From Polaribacter glomeratus (GTDB taxonomy: Bacteria; Bacteroidota; Bacteroidia; Flavobacteriales; Flavobacteriaceae), in the NCBI RefSeq assembly GCF_002954665.1, contig NZ_MSCM01000001.1, positions 1,500,836 through 1,564,835 of the forward strand: a stretch of DNA of 64,000 nt. The letters run 5' to 3'. The position numbers were made by a program, and so were the translations under genes. A model generated the notes under the pieces. It worked only from the letters and a program-made list of their open reading frames with translations. It searched no databases and was not told the DNA's origin. Positions 7,505 to 16,343 of the stretch are shown piece after piece (the stretch's first letter is position 1; every line of letters starts with the position of its first letter).

Positions 7505-7765
7505 TTATAAACTATTAATTTTTTCTACTAAACCTTTAGCTTTAACTTCTAAATCTGCGTTTATCGCTTTGAAATGAGCTTTTTTATTTTGAACTTTTTT
7601 TGTATTTACACTAACAATTAGAGCATCAAATGTTTCAATAGCTTCATCAATAATTATATTACCTTCTTTTTGTTGATTTTTTAGAGCTGCAACATCAATT
7701 GCATATTCTATAACATCACCCAAAACGTAATTGATATCTTTTTTTAAGTTTTTTATACTTGACAT
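7505..7765 (-). CDS. Small conserved protein of unknown function, 86 aa
   Basis: This is an 86-residue soluble protein with no Cys, signal peptide or TM. It is predicted to be mostly helical, with VLGDVIEYAIDVAALKNQ and IIIDEAIETFDALIVSVNTKKVQNKKAHFKAI-type alternation. It is a monocistronic unit with its own terminator. I recognise the general type as a small conserved flavobacterial protein but cannot assign a family or role. Confidence 0.65.
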   Translation of the reverse strand: MSSIKNLKKDINYVLGDVIEYAIDVAALKNQQKEGNIIIDEAIETFDALIVSVNTKKVQNKKAHFKAINADLEVKAKGLVEKINSL

Positions 7766-7801
7766 AATTTATTTTATTTTAACGATGCAAAAGTAATCTA
7801 T

Positions 7802-8497
7802 TTATTCTAAATAAGGCAATACTTGCTTAATATTTAGAACAGTAAGATATGTGGTTGCAGATTCTTGTTCTTTTGGCACGTTTTCGTGTGCCCAAGTTGT
7901 ATGAAAAGGAACATGAATTGCCGATGAACCAATTGCCAATAAAGGCAATACGTCCGATTTTAAAGAATTACCAATCATTAAAAATTCTGATGGATGAATA
8001 TCTAAATGTCGTATCAATTTCTGATAATCTTTCTCTTTTTTATCACTCATAACTTCTATGTGATGAAAATACTTGAGTAAATTCGACTTTTCTAACTTAC
8101 GCTCTTGATCTAACAAATCGCCTTTTGTGGCAACAACTAACTTATATTTACCTTGTAAAGATTGCAAAACATCTTCTATACCTACCAACAATTCAATTGG
8201 TTTTTCTAACATTTCTTTACCAATATTTAAGATCTTTTCTAACGATTTTTGATCTAATTGATAATTAGAAAGTTCTAAAGCACATTCAACCATAGACAAA
8301 ACGAAGCCTTTAATTCCGTAGCCATAAATAGATAAATTTTTAATTTCGGTTTTAAAAAGCTCTTGATCTATTTTATTTTCGGTTTCATATGCCGATAAAA
8401 GTTTTGCAAACTCTTTTTCTGCCTCTCTAAAATAGGTTTCATTTACCCACAAAGTATCATCGGCATCAAATGCGATTACTTTAATTTTAGAATTCAT
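7802..8497 (-). CDS. HAD-superfamily hydrolase
   Basis: This 231-residue protein is a haloacid dehalogenase-like phosphatase. Motif I is FDADDTLW with the nucleophile Asp11 and acid Asp13. Motif II is VVATKGD near 122-128, a conserved Lys lies in SDKKEKDY near 155, and motif III is MIGNSLKSDVLPLLAIG near 173-189. A C1-type helical cap is inserted after motif I. Its start codon overlaps the kdsB stop by one base, so the two are translationally coupled. It could act in sugar phosphate metabolism (a KDO-8-phosphate phosphatase role is possible but KdsC proteins are smaller and capless). The substrate is unknown. Confidence 0.85.
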   Translation of the reverse strand: MNSKIKVIAFDADDTLWVNETYFREAEKEFAKLLSAYETENKIDQELFKTEIKNLSIYGYGIKGFVLSMVECALELSNYQLDQKSLEKILNIGKEMLEKPIELLVGIEDVLQSLQGKYKLVVATKGDLLDQERKLEKSNLLKYFHHIEVMSDKKEKDYQKLIRHLDIHPSEFLMIGNSLKSDVLPLLAIGSSAIHVPFHTTWAHENVPKEQESATTYLTVLNIKQVLPYLE

Positions 8498-9228
8498 TAT
8501 TTATTTAAATATTTTATTGCTTTTTCTAAATCTTCTGGCGTATCGATTCCTACAGCTTCTACATCCGTTTCTACCATTTTTATTTTTTTTCCAATTTCTT
8601 GATATCGAATCGCTTCAATTTTTTCTGATGCTTCTAAAGGTGTAATTGGTGTATGATAAAAATCAATTAAAGCCTGTTTTCTAAACGCATAAACACCCTT
8701 ATGTTTGTAATATTTTACATCAATGTTTTGATCTCTATGAAAAGGAATAACACTTCTAGAAAAATAAATAGCCAAATTATTTACATCGGTAATTACCTTT
8801 ACATTGTTAGGATTCTCTATATCTTCTATGTTTGTAATTTGCACTTTTAGAGAAGCCAAATCAATTTCTTTTTTACTGTCTTTTTTAAAAACATCAATCA
8901 ATTTAAAAAGCGAAACTTCGTCTATAAAAGGTTCGTCTCCTTGCACATTAATTACAATATCTGCTTCAATATCAAAAACCGCTTCTGCAATTCTATCAGA
9001 ACCACATTCATGTTCTTTTTTGCTCATAATTGCTTTTCCGCCAACATCTTTAATAGTTTTAAAAATAATATCAGAATCTGTAACAATATATACATCATCA
9101 AACAAATTAGAATTTAGAGCGGCTTCGTAAGTTCTTAAAATAACAGGTTTTCCTCCTAAATCTTTCATTAACTTTCCTGGAAAACGGGTTGCACTATAAC
9201 GTGCAGGTATCATGGCAATTATTTTCAT
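8497..9228 (-). CDS. kdsB: 3-deoxy-manno-octulosonate cytidylyltransferase (CMP-KDO synthetase)
   Basis: This 243-residue enzyme activates KDO with CTP to make CMP-KDO for lipopolysaccharide inner core. The N-terminal nucleotide-binding signature [16 protein letters not shown] is present, followed by YIVTDSDII, the [11 protein letters not shown] signature and [10 protein letters not shown], then [12 protein letters not shown] and [12 protein letters not shown]. Length fits the family (about 245-255). It is followed by a HAD phosphatase overlapping by one base and preceded 39 bases upstream by manA, so the trio looks like a cell-envelope sugar operon. Confidence 0.95.
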   Translation of the reverse strand: MKIIAMIPARYSATRFPGKLMKDLGGKPVILRTYEAALNSNLFDDVYIVTDSDIIFKTIKDVGGKAIMSKKEHECGSDRIAEAVFDIEADIVINVQGDEPFIDEVSLFKLIDVFKKDSKKEIDLASLKVQITNIEDIENPNNVKVITDVNNLAIYFSRSVIPFHRDQNIDVKYYKHKGVYAFRKQALIDFYHTPITPLEASEKIEAIRYQEIGKKIKMVETDVEAVGIDTPEDLEKAIKYLNK

Positions 9229-9267
9229 CTAAATAAAATTTTATTTTACCTAATAACTCTGTAAGGT

Positions 9268-10251
9268 TTATTTGATATACACTTCTAATAATTCTGATAC
9301 TTCATCAGCAATTATTTTAATGTTTTTAATACAAGCAGGCACTAAAATAGTTTCGCCTGTCTTTAATTTTTCGGTTTGATTTTCATACTGAAAAGTTACA
9401 TTACCCTCTACACACATATAAATTACAAAACTATCTTTTTCTTGATGATTGATAGAAACCTCGCCTTTTATTGGTAATACATTGGTTGTAAAATACTGAC
9501 AAGAAACAATTTCTGACGAAGCATTTTCATTTTTAGAATACACTGTTTTGTAAGAATCTTTTGCTGAATAATCGATGGCATCAATTGCTTCTTCTGTGTG
9601 CAAATCTCTAAACGTTCCATCTGGATTTGGTCTGTCCCAATCATAAATTCTGTACGTAATATCTGATGTTTGCTGAATTTCTGCCAACAAAACACCTGCG
9701 CCAATTGCATGTACTCTTCCGGTTGGAATAAAATATACATCGCCTTTTTGCACTTCATCTACATTTAAAATATCTAATAAAGATTTGTTATCTAAATGTT
9801 TTATATATTCTTTTGGTGAAACCTCTTTTTGAAAACCAACAATTAAATTAGCATTTTTATCAGCTTGCATTACATACCACATTTCTGTTTTTCCAAAAGA
9901 GTTATGACGCTCTTGTGCCAATTGATCATTTGGGTGTAATTGTATACTTAATGCTTCTTTTGCATCAATAAATTTAATTAAAAGCGGAAACTTCTCTCCA
10001 AAATGAGCGTAAATTTTATCGCCAACTAAATCAGATGTATATTTAAGAATTAGTTCTTTTAGATTTTTACCCTTTAAAGCGCCATTAACTACAATCGACG
10101 TATCGCCTTCAACATCAGAAATCTCCCAACTTTCGCCAATATCTTTGCTTTTTGAATGTTTATTTAATAAAGTTGCTAACTTTTCTCCTCCCCAAATTTT
10201 ATCCTTTAAAATAGGTTCAAATTTAATAAGCTGATTAATTTTCATACACAT
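9268..10251 (-). CDS. manA: Mannose-6-phosphate isomerase, class I
   Basis: This 327-residue cupin-fold zinc enzyme interconverts mannose-6-phosphate and fructose-6-phosphate. Key pieces: IWGGEKL near 18-24, the metal-site signature SIQLHPNDQLAQERH near 100-115, GKTEMWYVMQAD, and the second metal-site stretch IPTGRVHAIGAGVLLAEIQQTSDITYR. It is a short bacterial form with a C-terminal cupin-like part. A second ATG two codons in (10245) is equally possible as start. Together with kdsB downstream it points to supply of precursors for surface polysaccharide. Confidence 0.93.
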   Translation of the reverse strand: MCMKINQLIKFEPILKDKIWGGEKLATLLNKHSKSKDIGESWEISDVEGDTSIVVNGALKGKNLKELILKYTSDLVGDKIYAHFGEKFPLLIKFIDAKEALSIQLHPNDQLAQERHNSFGKTEMWYVMQADKNANLIVGFQKEVSPKEYIKHLDNKSLLDILNVDEVQKGDVYFIPTGRVHAIGAGVLLAEIQQTSDITYRIYDWDRPNPDGTFRDLHTEEAIDAIDYSAKDSYKTVYSKNENASSEIVSCQYFTTNVLPIKGEVSINHQEKDSFVIYMCVEGNVTFQYENQTEKLKTGETILVPACIKNIKIIADEVSELLEVYIK

Positions 10252-10346
10252 TATATTAAGTTACAAACTTAATACTTCTTCTAAACAATCATTCTAAATA
10301 TAAAATAATTAACTTTGAAGAAATAACTAAATTTAAGTATAAATAT

Positions 10347-10538
10347 ATGGGAATTTTTTGGGATTTAATTCAGCAAAGTGAAATAGAAGAACAATGCGAA
10401 AAGGCAGATGATCTAGAAGAAAAGGTTAATTCTCTTGAAAAAGAACTGTATGAAACTAAAAAACTGTTAAGAAAAACCCTTTTAATATTAGAAAATCATC
10501 TTGGTAAAGATATTGATGGCGATGGTAAACTAGGTTAA
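10347..10538 (+). CDS. Small coiled-coil protein with acidic Asp-rich tail
   Basis: This is a 63-residue protein. From about 12 to 53 it has Glu/Lys/Leu heptads (ADDLEEKVNSLEKELYETKKLL) predicting a coiled coil. It ends DIDGDGKLG, which resembles the calcium-binding loop of EF-hands or dockerins. One loop alone is weak evidence for calcium binding. No signal peptide. Function unknown; likely real because of the regular heptads and clean start. Confidence 0.6.
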   Translation: MGIFWDLIQQSEIEEQCEKADDLEEKVNSLEKELYETKKLLRKTLLILENHLGKDIDGDGKLG

Positions 10539-10699
10539 TTCATTTTCAAAAATTTAACTGGCTTAGTTGCATTGCTGCTTATTTAATTACACAAAAAAAC
10601 ATGTATTTAAAATTATTTATTATAAATATAACAAAATAAAACTTCGTAATATCTTCTTATTATGATGTTTAGTTAGTTGAAATTATTTATCTTAACATT

Positions 10700-10801
10700 A
10701 TGGACGGATTTAACATCGTTACTGTTATTGCGATTATTTTATTTGCAAGACTAGCAATTAGATTAGTTGTGGGCTATAATAAAACGAAAGAAGAGGACTA
10801 A
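10700..10801 (+). CDS. Predicted 33-residue single-pass membrane peptide
   Basis: ATG at 10700 opens 33 codons ending TAA at 10801. The peptide is MDGFNIVTVIAIILFARLAI followed by RLVVGYNKTKEED: a hydrophobic helix at about 5-25 and a charged tail, the usual shape of bacterial small membrane proteins. Its downstream neighbour begins 86 bases later. It could be chance, but the layout of one TM helix, then basic, then acidic residues is persuasive. Confidence 0.45.
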   Translation: MDGFNIVTVIAIILFARLAIRLVVGYNKTKEED

Positions 10802-10887
10802 TTTTATTTAGTTACCAATAAATTTGTGTTTCTGTATATCATATTTTGTTTATCTTTGTGCACCCAAACGGGACAATCATTTAAAAA

Positions 10888-11802
10888 TTGAAAAAAGATA
10901 TTTTCTTAATTTTGTTTCTCCTTTTTTTTACGAAAACTTTTTGCTTTCAAAGAACTTTGTACGTTGATAATTTTAATAGTATACTGGGCAGTGAAAACAA
11001 AGAAAACAAACTTCTAAGCTTTGCTAAAGAAAACAAATTTAATACCTTAATTTTATATCAATTAAACAAAGTTGACAAACAATACTCTTTAATAGACCCA
11101 AAAAAAAACAACATTTTAGCAGCCTTTATATCAAAGGCTAAAACTAAATATAATATGACTCATATTGGGGCCTCTGGTGAGTCTGCAAACTTCTTTACCT
11201 CTAGAATTGATATTTATAACAAAACTAGAAATAAATCCGAAGAAAAGTTTGATATTTATAATTTAGAATACGAATATTGGTCTAAAAAGGCTTCTGGTAT
11301 CGATGGTTATTATTGCATCAATTATCTAGAAGAAAATAAAGTTCCTTGCACTAGACAAGGTTCTTTTAATTACTTTTTAGATAATTTAAAAAAACTTAAG
11401 TCGCTTGCAAAAAAGCAAAAACATGATGTAAAAGTTGATGCTTATGTTGGCTATTACACTCAAAACGAAATTGCAGAAATTAATAAATACTGTGACCGTT
11501 TAATTATACAAGCTCACGGTAAAAGCCCAGAATTATGCTTTACTTCAGCTAAAAAGAACTTAGAAAATCTCTACAATACAAATAGCAATATAAAAGCTTC
11601 AATTGTTTTTTCTACCAATATGGATAAACTAGGTTATTGGTTAAAGTTTGACAGTTTGGATAATGGAGAAAACAAGTTTTTTAACACTATGAATAATTTT
11701 AACGTCAACCTAAAAAAGAAATTAAACTTAGATGGTTTTAGTTATCACTCCTACTCTATTTTAGAAAAATCTATAAGTTACTATTCTTACAATAAAAATT
11801 AA
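10888..11802 (+). CDS. Secreted protein, paralog A of a three-gene family
   Basis: This is a 304-residue protein starting at TTG, with a signal peptide over the first 20 residues. The mature chain begins FQRTLYVDNFNSILGS. Shared by all three paralogs are TLILYxLNKV, an ASGE motif near 90, NLEYEYW near 120-127, a paired-Cys stretch (GYYCxNYL then PCxRxGSFN) that may form a disulfide, and a C-terminal DGFxYxxYS. Alternating strands and helices with Glu at strand ends suggest a TIM-barrel glycoside-hydrolase-like fold, but I recognise no named family. It is the most divergent of the three. A TATCTTTG -7 box lies at 10851-10858. Confidence 0.75.
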   Translation: MKKDIFLILFLLFFTKTFCFQRTLYVDNFNSILGSENKENKLLSFAKENKFNTLILYQLNKVDKQYSLIDPKKNNILAAFISKAKTKYNMTHIGASGESANFFTSRIDIYNKTRNKSEEKFDIYNLEYEYWSKKASGIDGYYCINYLEENKVPCTRQGSFNYFLDNLKKLKSLAKKQKHDVKVDAYVGYYTQNEIAEINKYCDRLIIQAHGKSPELCFTSAKKNLENLYNTNSNIKASIVFSTNMDKLGYWLKFDSLDNGENKFFNTMNNFNVNLKKKLNLDGFSYHSYSILEKSISYYSYNKN

Positions 11803-11937
11803 CCTAACCTCAACTTAATGAAATATCTTCTACCCTTAATATCAATATTATTGGTTCTTAACCATTATAAAATTTTGATACAACAAGTACACTTCCCTTC
11901 GAAATTCTCTCAGCCATCATGCCCAGAAAAAACCTAA
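11801..11937 (+). pseudogene. Truncated copy of a paralog 5' end (leader and signal peptide)
   Basis: The bases from 11801 (a CCTAACCT stretch, then ATG at 11818) to about 11875 match the start of the next gene (from 11938): same ATGAAATATCTT start and the same TTGGTTCTTAA signal-peptide core. The copy then diverges where the next protein has SYGFQRKLY and ends at TAA 11937 after 39 codons. It looks like a partial duplication of the leader and signal peptide, leaving a short orphan frame. Confidence 0.6.
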
Positions 11938-11950
11938 CCTAACCTAACCA
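11931..11950 (+). repeat. Tandem AACCT pentamer
   Basis: Four consecutive AACCT-type units (the last AACCA) lie just before the second paralog. A two-unit version lies at 11801-11810 before the truncated copy. Slippage or recombination at this pentamer may have created the duplicated leader. Confidence 0.7.
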
Positions 11951-11957
11951 TAACATT

Positions 11958-12902
11958 ATGAAATATCTTTTATCCTTAATTTTAACAATTTTGGTTCTTA
12001 ATTCCTATGGGTTTCAAAGAAAGCTATACGTAGATGAATTTAACAATATTCTTGGTAGTTACAACCTAGAACTAGAGCTTTTAGAATTTTCTAAAAAAAA
12101 CAATATTCATACGTTAATTCTATATGAATTAAATAAAGTGCACAAAAGATTTCCTCTAGACGATTCTACAAAAAATAGTGCTTTAGCTAATTTTATATCT
12201 AGAGCAAAATTAAAATATAATATTAAACAAATAAGTGCCTCTGGAGAAAGTGGAGACTTTTTTGTTGATGCCATACATCCTTATAATAAATCAAGAAAAA
12301 AATCCGAAGAAAAAATTGATGCTTATAATTTAGAATATGAATATTGGGATGAAAAAGCTTCTTTAAAAGGTGGGTATTATTGCGAAAATTATCTAAGAAA
12401 CGGAGAAATGCCTTGTAATAGAGTTGGCTCTTTTAATTTTTACTTGGGTAGTTTAACTGCAATGAGATTATTAGCGAACGAAGAATCGCATCCAATTAAA
12501 ATTGAAGCTTATATTGGCAAATTTACAATAAATGAAGTTTTACAGATAAGTAACCATGCAGACAAACTATTAATTGCTGCTTATGTTGATAATCCTGACA
12601 AAAGTTTTGAATATGTAAAAGAAAGATTAAAATTACTTTCAGATATTAAATCAAAAATTAAAATATCGATTATATTCTCAACAGAAATGGTATTTATGGG
12701 ACCTTGGTTAAGAATAAACGATTACAAACAGGCAGAAAAAAAATTCTTTAAAAAGTTGTTCACGCAAAGCAAAGAGCTCTCTACCAATTTAACCTTTGAT
12801 GGTTTTACCTATTATAATTATAGTTTTTTTAAAAATGCATTAAATAATTATGATCGTAACACTAATAAAATGTCAAACACCTATTTGGATAAAGAAAACT
12901 AA
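11958..12902 (+). CDS. Secreted protein, paralog B of a three-gene family
   Basis: This is a 314-residue protein with a signal peptide at about 1-19 (ending SYG). The mature part begins FQRKLYVDEFNNILGSYN. It is very close to the paralog at 14420 over its whole length and more distant from 10888. Conserved motifs: TLILYELNKVHKRF, SASGE, AYNLEYEYWDEKAS, GGYYCENYL, PCNRVGSFNFYLG and FDGFTYYNYS. A carbohydrate-active TIM-barrel is a plausible guess from strand/helix rhythm and from the decayed GH26-like gene beside it. Function unknown. Confidence 0.75.
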   Translation: MKYLLSLILTILVLNSYGFQRKLYVDEFNNILGSYNLELELLEFSKKNNIHTLILYELNKVHKRFPLDDSTKNSALANFISRAKLKYNIKQISASGESGDFFVDAIHPYNKSRKKSEEKIDAYNLEYEYWDEKASLKGGYYCENYLRNGEMPCNRVGSFNFYLGSLTAMRLLANEESHPIKIEAYIGKFTINEVLQISNHADKLLIAAYVDNPDKSFEYVKERLKLLSDIKSKIKISIIFSTEMVFMGPWLRINDYKQAEKKFFKKLFTQSKELSTNLTFDGFTYYNYSFFKNALNNYDRNTNKMSNTYLDKEN

Positions 12903-13189
12903 TTCTAAAATACAAAATAATGTGTTATTTTTATTCTAACTGGCAGGTCTATTTAAATAGATAAGATTTCATTTTCATAATTTATAAAAACTATTAAAAA
13001 AAATTATTGATAAACTTACCCTCTCAAATTTAATTTTAAAATCTTTTTTTGTGATGAATGATAAAACATCCACTTTAAAAAGTTTTAAGTTTTAATATTT
13101 ACTATTAGTCTTTATACTCGTTAATTATTTAATGCTTTTACTTTTTGTCTAAGTTTTTAGATGATGAATCTATAAATGATGTGTTTTTA
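12903..13189. other. Non-coding AT-rich spacer before the decayed gene
   Basis: No open frame with protein-like composition and no clear hairpin terminator. Very AT-rich. It may be part of the same decay as the downstream pseudogene. Confidence 0.5.
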
Positions 13190-14100
13190 TTGATGCAAGC
13201 AATATTAGTTTCTGGAAAGGAGGTTTAAAAAGGTCGCAAACTAAGCCTGATAGAATTAAAGAAATTTATCTGGATAAAGAAATTACAAACAATTTAGATT
13301 AGAAAATAGAAGGATCTGGTGCGTTTTATCTTAAAACAAACTTTGAATATCAATCAGATTCTGAACCGATTGCCTTTTCAATAAACATATGGTATCAAGT
13401 TAATATAAATCTAGATTTTTAAATCTTCAATTAGAAATATCAAACTATAATTTTTCACTACAAAAAGAACGAGCATTAATTCTTAAATTAACTGATCAAT
13501 TTAAGTTTAATAAATTAAAATTTGATGCAATATTACTGGTGGTGTTTAAAAAAAATCAGGAGAAATAGATTGTGTTGGTGGTATTCGTTTTAGACAAAAA
13601 TTAACCAAAAACAGATTGTTAAATTTTGGGTATTCTAGAAAGAGTTTATTGGTTACAAAATAGGAGCTACTGCATTATATGGGTTTGGAGTCTACATTTG
13701 TCTTTTAGAAAATTTAAAGAATATTATCCAAGAACAGATTATGTAAAAGTAGTTGCAACCGGTGTTTTAAATTACGGTGCTAACAAAAGTTGGTGAGATT
13801 GTTGAACATTTAAATAACTTTTTAGTCATTATTACAAAGATTTGACATTCTTTAATAAACCAATTATGATTGCGGAATATAGTTCTTTAAAGCCCAGTGG
13901 AAATAGAGTTGAATGGTTTGGAGACTCTCTTAAAAATTTACCCAAAAAATGTCCTTTAATAAATACACTAGTCTTTTTTCACTGTCCTTGCGATGGCATA
14001 ACTACTTATAAAAATATACGCTGGTAAATTGGATGGTAATATAAGTAACACAGAGATTAAAAAAGTGTGGTTTGGTTGGAAAACAGCCAGATGTAAAATA
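13190..14100 (+). pseudogene. Decayed gene with GH26-like C-terminal end
   Basis: Fragments in different frames give protein-like text broken by stops and frameshifts. They include SFWKGGLKRSQTKPDRIKEI near 13210-13265, IEGSGAFYLKTNFEYQSDSE near 13310-13370, SGEIDCVGGIRFRQKLTK near 13560-13610, FRKFKEYYPRTDYVKVVA near 13708-13760 and FFNKPIMIAEYSSLKPSGNR near 13848-13907, followed by LPKKCPLINTLVFFHCPCD near 13940-13995. The last two resemble the closing part of GH26-type mannanases (KPIMIAE, fP-x-v-x-alvFF). The intact ancestor probably carried a further domain upstream. The GH26 link is by eye. Confidence 0.6.
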
Positions 14101-14419
14101 ATATTTATTCTGATAAAACAATCTTATTTTTTTACAACTAAATAAAAAAACATCTTCATTTAATTAAGAAGTTATTTTCTTTTATTCTTTAAAAGTTAAA
14201 CTATCAATAAATGTAATTGGTAAAAAAAGTTACTTTTGTAAAACTAAAGAATCTTCTGCTAAACAAAGCATAAAATTTTATAAAAGTATAATAAAAACTA
14301 CTGGTAACAAATGCTAACAGCTTATTATTAAGAAAGTTAATAAATTCTTATTCTTTGAGTAAAAATTAGATTAACTTACAGTTGAATTTAGGTGTAAAAA
14401 TCTGTAAAAACAATATGTA
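14101..14419. other. AT-rich spacer, no feature found
   Basis: About 320 bases with no protein-like frame and no stable hairpin that I can see. It contains short runs that may be eroded coding sequence, but nothing alignable. Confidence 0.4.
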
Positions 14420-15364
14420 ATGAGATATCCGATATCCATAATTTTAATGTTTTTGATTTTAAATTCTTATGGTTTTCAAAGAAAATTATATGTAGATGAA
14501 TTCAATAATATTTTAGGTAGTTATAATCAAGAGAAAGAACTTCTAGAGTTTTCTAAAAAAAACAACATTCATACTTTAATTCTCTACGAATTAAATAAAG
14601 TACATAAAAGATTCTCTTTAGAAAATTCCAACAAAAATAAGGTCTTAGCCAATTTCATTTCTAGAGCAAAGTTGAAATATGATATTAAAAAAATAAGCGC
14701 TTCTGGAGAAAATGCAAAGTTTTTTGTAGAAGCGATACATCCCTATAATCAATCTAGAAAAAAAGACATCGAAAAATTTGATGTTTACAATTTAGAGTAT
14801 GAATATTGGAATAAACAAGCTTCTTTAAATGGTGGGTATTATTGCGAAACATATTTAAAAGAGGCACAAATTCCCTGTAATAGAGTTGGGTCTTTTAACT
14901 TTTACTTAGGTACGTTAACAACTATGAAGTTACTTGCAAAAGAGCAATCTCATCCAATAAAAATTGAAGCCTATATTGGTCAATATACAAACGAAGAAGT
15001 TTTTAAAATAAGTAATAATGTAGATCGTTTACTAATTGCTGCTTATGTAGACCACCCTGCGAGAAGTTTTGAATACGTAAAAGATCGTCTAAAATTACTT
15101 TCAAAAATAAAATCAAAAATTGAAATTTCATTAATATTTTCTTCTGAAATGGATTTTATGGGTTCATGGCTTCGAAAAAATCATTTTAAAAACGCTGAAA
15201 AGATTTTCTTTGAAGAACTAAACATAGAAAACAAAAACCTTACTAAAGATTTGAATTTTCATGGTTTTACATACTACAATTACAGTTATTTTAAAAAAGC
15301 ACTATCAGGTTATAAAATTAATAGCCAAAAATCAGAAAACACCTACGTAGATGAAAAATATTAA
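14420..15364 (+). CDS. Secreted protein, paralog C of a three-gene family
   Basis: This is a 314-residue protein with a signal peptide at about 1-19. It is nearly collinear with paralog B: FQRKLYVDEFNNILGSYN, TLILYELNKVHKRFSL, SASGE, VYNLEYEYWNKQAS, GGYYCETYL, PCNRVGSFNFYLG, IEAYIGQYTNEEV and FHGFTYYNYSYF. Both conserved Cys and all conserved acidic residues are kept, so the protein is probably functional. The stop codon overlaps that of the convergent queD-like gene (shared TTAA at 15361-15364), leaving no room for a terminator. Family unknown; extracellular or periplasmic. Confidence 0.75.
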   Translation: MRYPISIILMFLILNSYGFQRKLYVDEFNNILGSYNQEKELLEFSKKNNIHTLILYELNKVHKRFSLENSNKNKVLANFISRAKLKYDIKKISASGENAKFFVEAIHPYNQSRKKDIEKFDVYNLEYEYWNKQASLNGGYYCETYLKEAQIPCNRVGSFNFYLGTLTTMKLLAKEQSHPIKIEAYIGQYTNEEVFKISNNVDRLLIAAYVDHPARSFEYVKDRLKLLSKIKSKIEISLIFSSEMDFMGSWLRKNHFKNAEKIFFEELNIENKNLTKDLNFHGFTYYNYSYFKKALSGYKINSQKSENTYVDEKY

Positions 15365-15771
15365 CCCGAATACGTTACAAAATTTCTAGGTGTTTCGTAC
15401 AAAGTTATCTCTAGTTCTAAATGATTAGGAATGTGTTTTCTTAGTTTATCATAAATAACAACAGATATATTTTCTGCAGTAGGATTTAAATTTTTAAATT
15501 CTTCTACTTCTATATTTAAATTTTTATGATCAAAGTTTTCTTCGATATGTAACTTAATTAAGCTGCTTAAAATACCTAAATCGTATACATAGCCTGTTTC
15601 TTTATCAATAGCACCTGTTAAAGAAACAATCAGTTCGTAATTATGGCCATGAAAATTAGGATTGCTGCATTTATTAAAAACTTCAAAGTTCTTTTCATCA
15701 GACCAATCTTTTCTATATAATCTGTGAGCTGAATTAAAATGTGCTTTTCTATGAACGGTAACTTTAGGCAT
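15361..15771 (-). CDS. queD: 6-carboxytetrahydropterin synthase / 6-pyruvoyl-tetrahydropterin synthase family (QueD-like)
   Basis: This 136-residue protein has the zinc-site His residues in HFNSAHRLYRKDW and HGHNYELIV (near residues 11-16 and 42-44). The catalytic Cys precedes the second His pair (NKCSNPNFHGHNY), as in QueD and PTPS. The DHKNLN motif is near 82-87, and the C-terminal ITLYETPRNFV has the conserved Glu of the pterin pocket. It probably makes the queuosine precursor from dihydroneopterin triphosphate; a tetrahydropterin role is the alternative. It ends overlapping the convergent paralog gene. Confidence 0.88.
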   Translation of the reverse strand: MPKVTVHRKAHFNSAHRLYRKDWSDEKNFEVFNKCSNPNFHGHNYELIVSLTGAIDKETGYVYDLGILSSLIKLHIEENFDHKNLNIEVEEFKNLNPTAENISVVIYDKLRKHIPNHLELEITLYETPRNFVTYSG

Positions 15772-15805
15772 AAGTGTATTTTTTAAATTATTTAATTTTG
15801 AAAAA

Positions 15806-16330
15806 CTATATTTTATAATTCTTGATTTTATGATACGATTCTTTGAAAATTATCCTGAACCATGCTGTAAATTCATCTGAATTATTTTCAATTTCAGACT
15901 TCACATCTTCAAGCAACATCCATTTATAAGCTTCTACTTCTTCTTTATTAATTTTTGGCTCCTCATCAAAATAACCAATTAATACATGGTCGAATTCGTG
16001 TTCTGTTAGGCCATTATCGAAAGGCGCTTTGTAAATAAATGAAAAAACTTCATTTAAACTTGTAGAAAAGCCCATTTCTTCTTGTAACCTTCTTTCACCT
16101 GCTTGTATGTTACTTTCTCCATTTCTTTGATGAGAACAACAGGTATTTGTCCATAATAAAGGGGAATGATATTTATGCGCTGCTCTTTGCTGTAGCATTA
16201 ATTCGCCTTTTTTATTAAAAACAAACACAGAAAAAGCTCTGTGTAAAACGCCTTTTTCATGCGCTTCCATCTTAGGCATTGCGCCTATTTGATTATCGTT
16301 TGTATCAACTAAAATCACTTGTTCTTCCAT
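15806..16330 (-). CDS. idi: Isopentenyl-diphosphate delta-isomerase, type 1
   Basis: This 174-residue Nudix-fold enzyme interconverts IPP and DMAPP for isoprenoid synthesis. It has the active-site Cys in NTCCSHQR near 67-74, the metal-site His residues (HEKGVLHRAFSVF near 25-37), the Nudix-like RLQEEMGF, and the active-site Glu region TEHEFDHVLIGYF. Length matches bacterial IDI. A TATATTTG promoter box lies only 5 bases upstream of the ATG, so the mRNA may be leaderless. It lies 34 bases upstream of the queD-like gene on the same strand and may be co-transcribed with it. Confidence 0.94.
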   Translation of the reverse strand: MEEQVILVDTNDNQIGAMPKMEAHEKGVLHRAFSVFVFNKKGELMLQQRAAHKYHSPLLWTNTCCSHQRNGESNIQAGERRLQEEMGFSTSLNEVFSFIYKAPFDNGLTEHEFDHVLIGYFDEEPKINKEEVEAYKWMLLEDVKSEIENNSDEFTAWFRIIFKESYHKIKNYKI

Positions 16331-16335
16331 GTTTG

Positions 16336-16343
16336 CAAATATA
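16336..16343 (-). promoter_or_regulatory. -7 box abutting the idi start codon
   Basis: TATATTTG on the minus strand ends 5 bases before the idi ATG at 16330. Transcription from this box would begin at or next to the start codon. No good TTTG -33 box is seen. Confidence 0.4.

Noticed and set aside
11931..11950. Telomere-like sequence
   Set aside because: Only four AACCT units in the middle of a chromosome-like region; a simple tandem repeat.
13842..14027. Stand-alone 61-residue gene
   Set aside because: It is the in-frame tail of a larger decayed gene, without its own start context.
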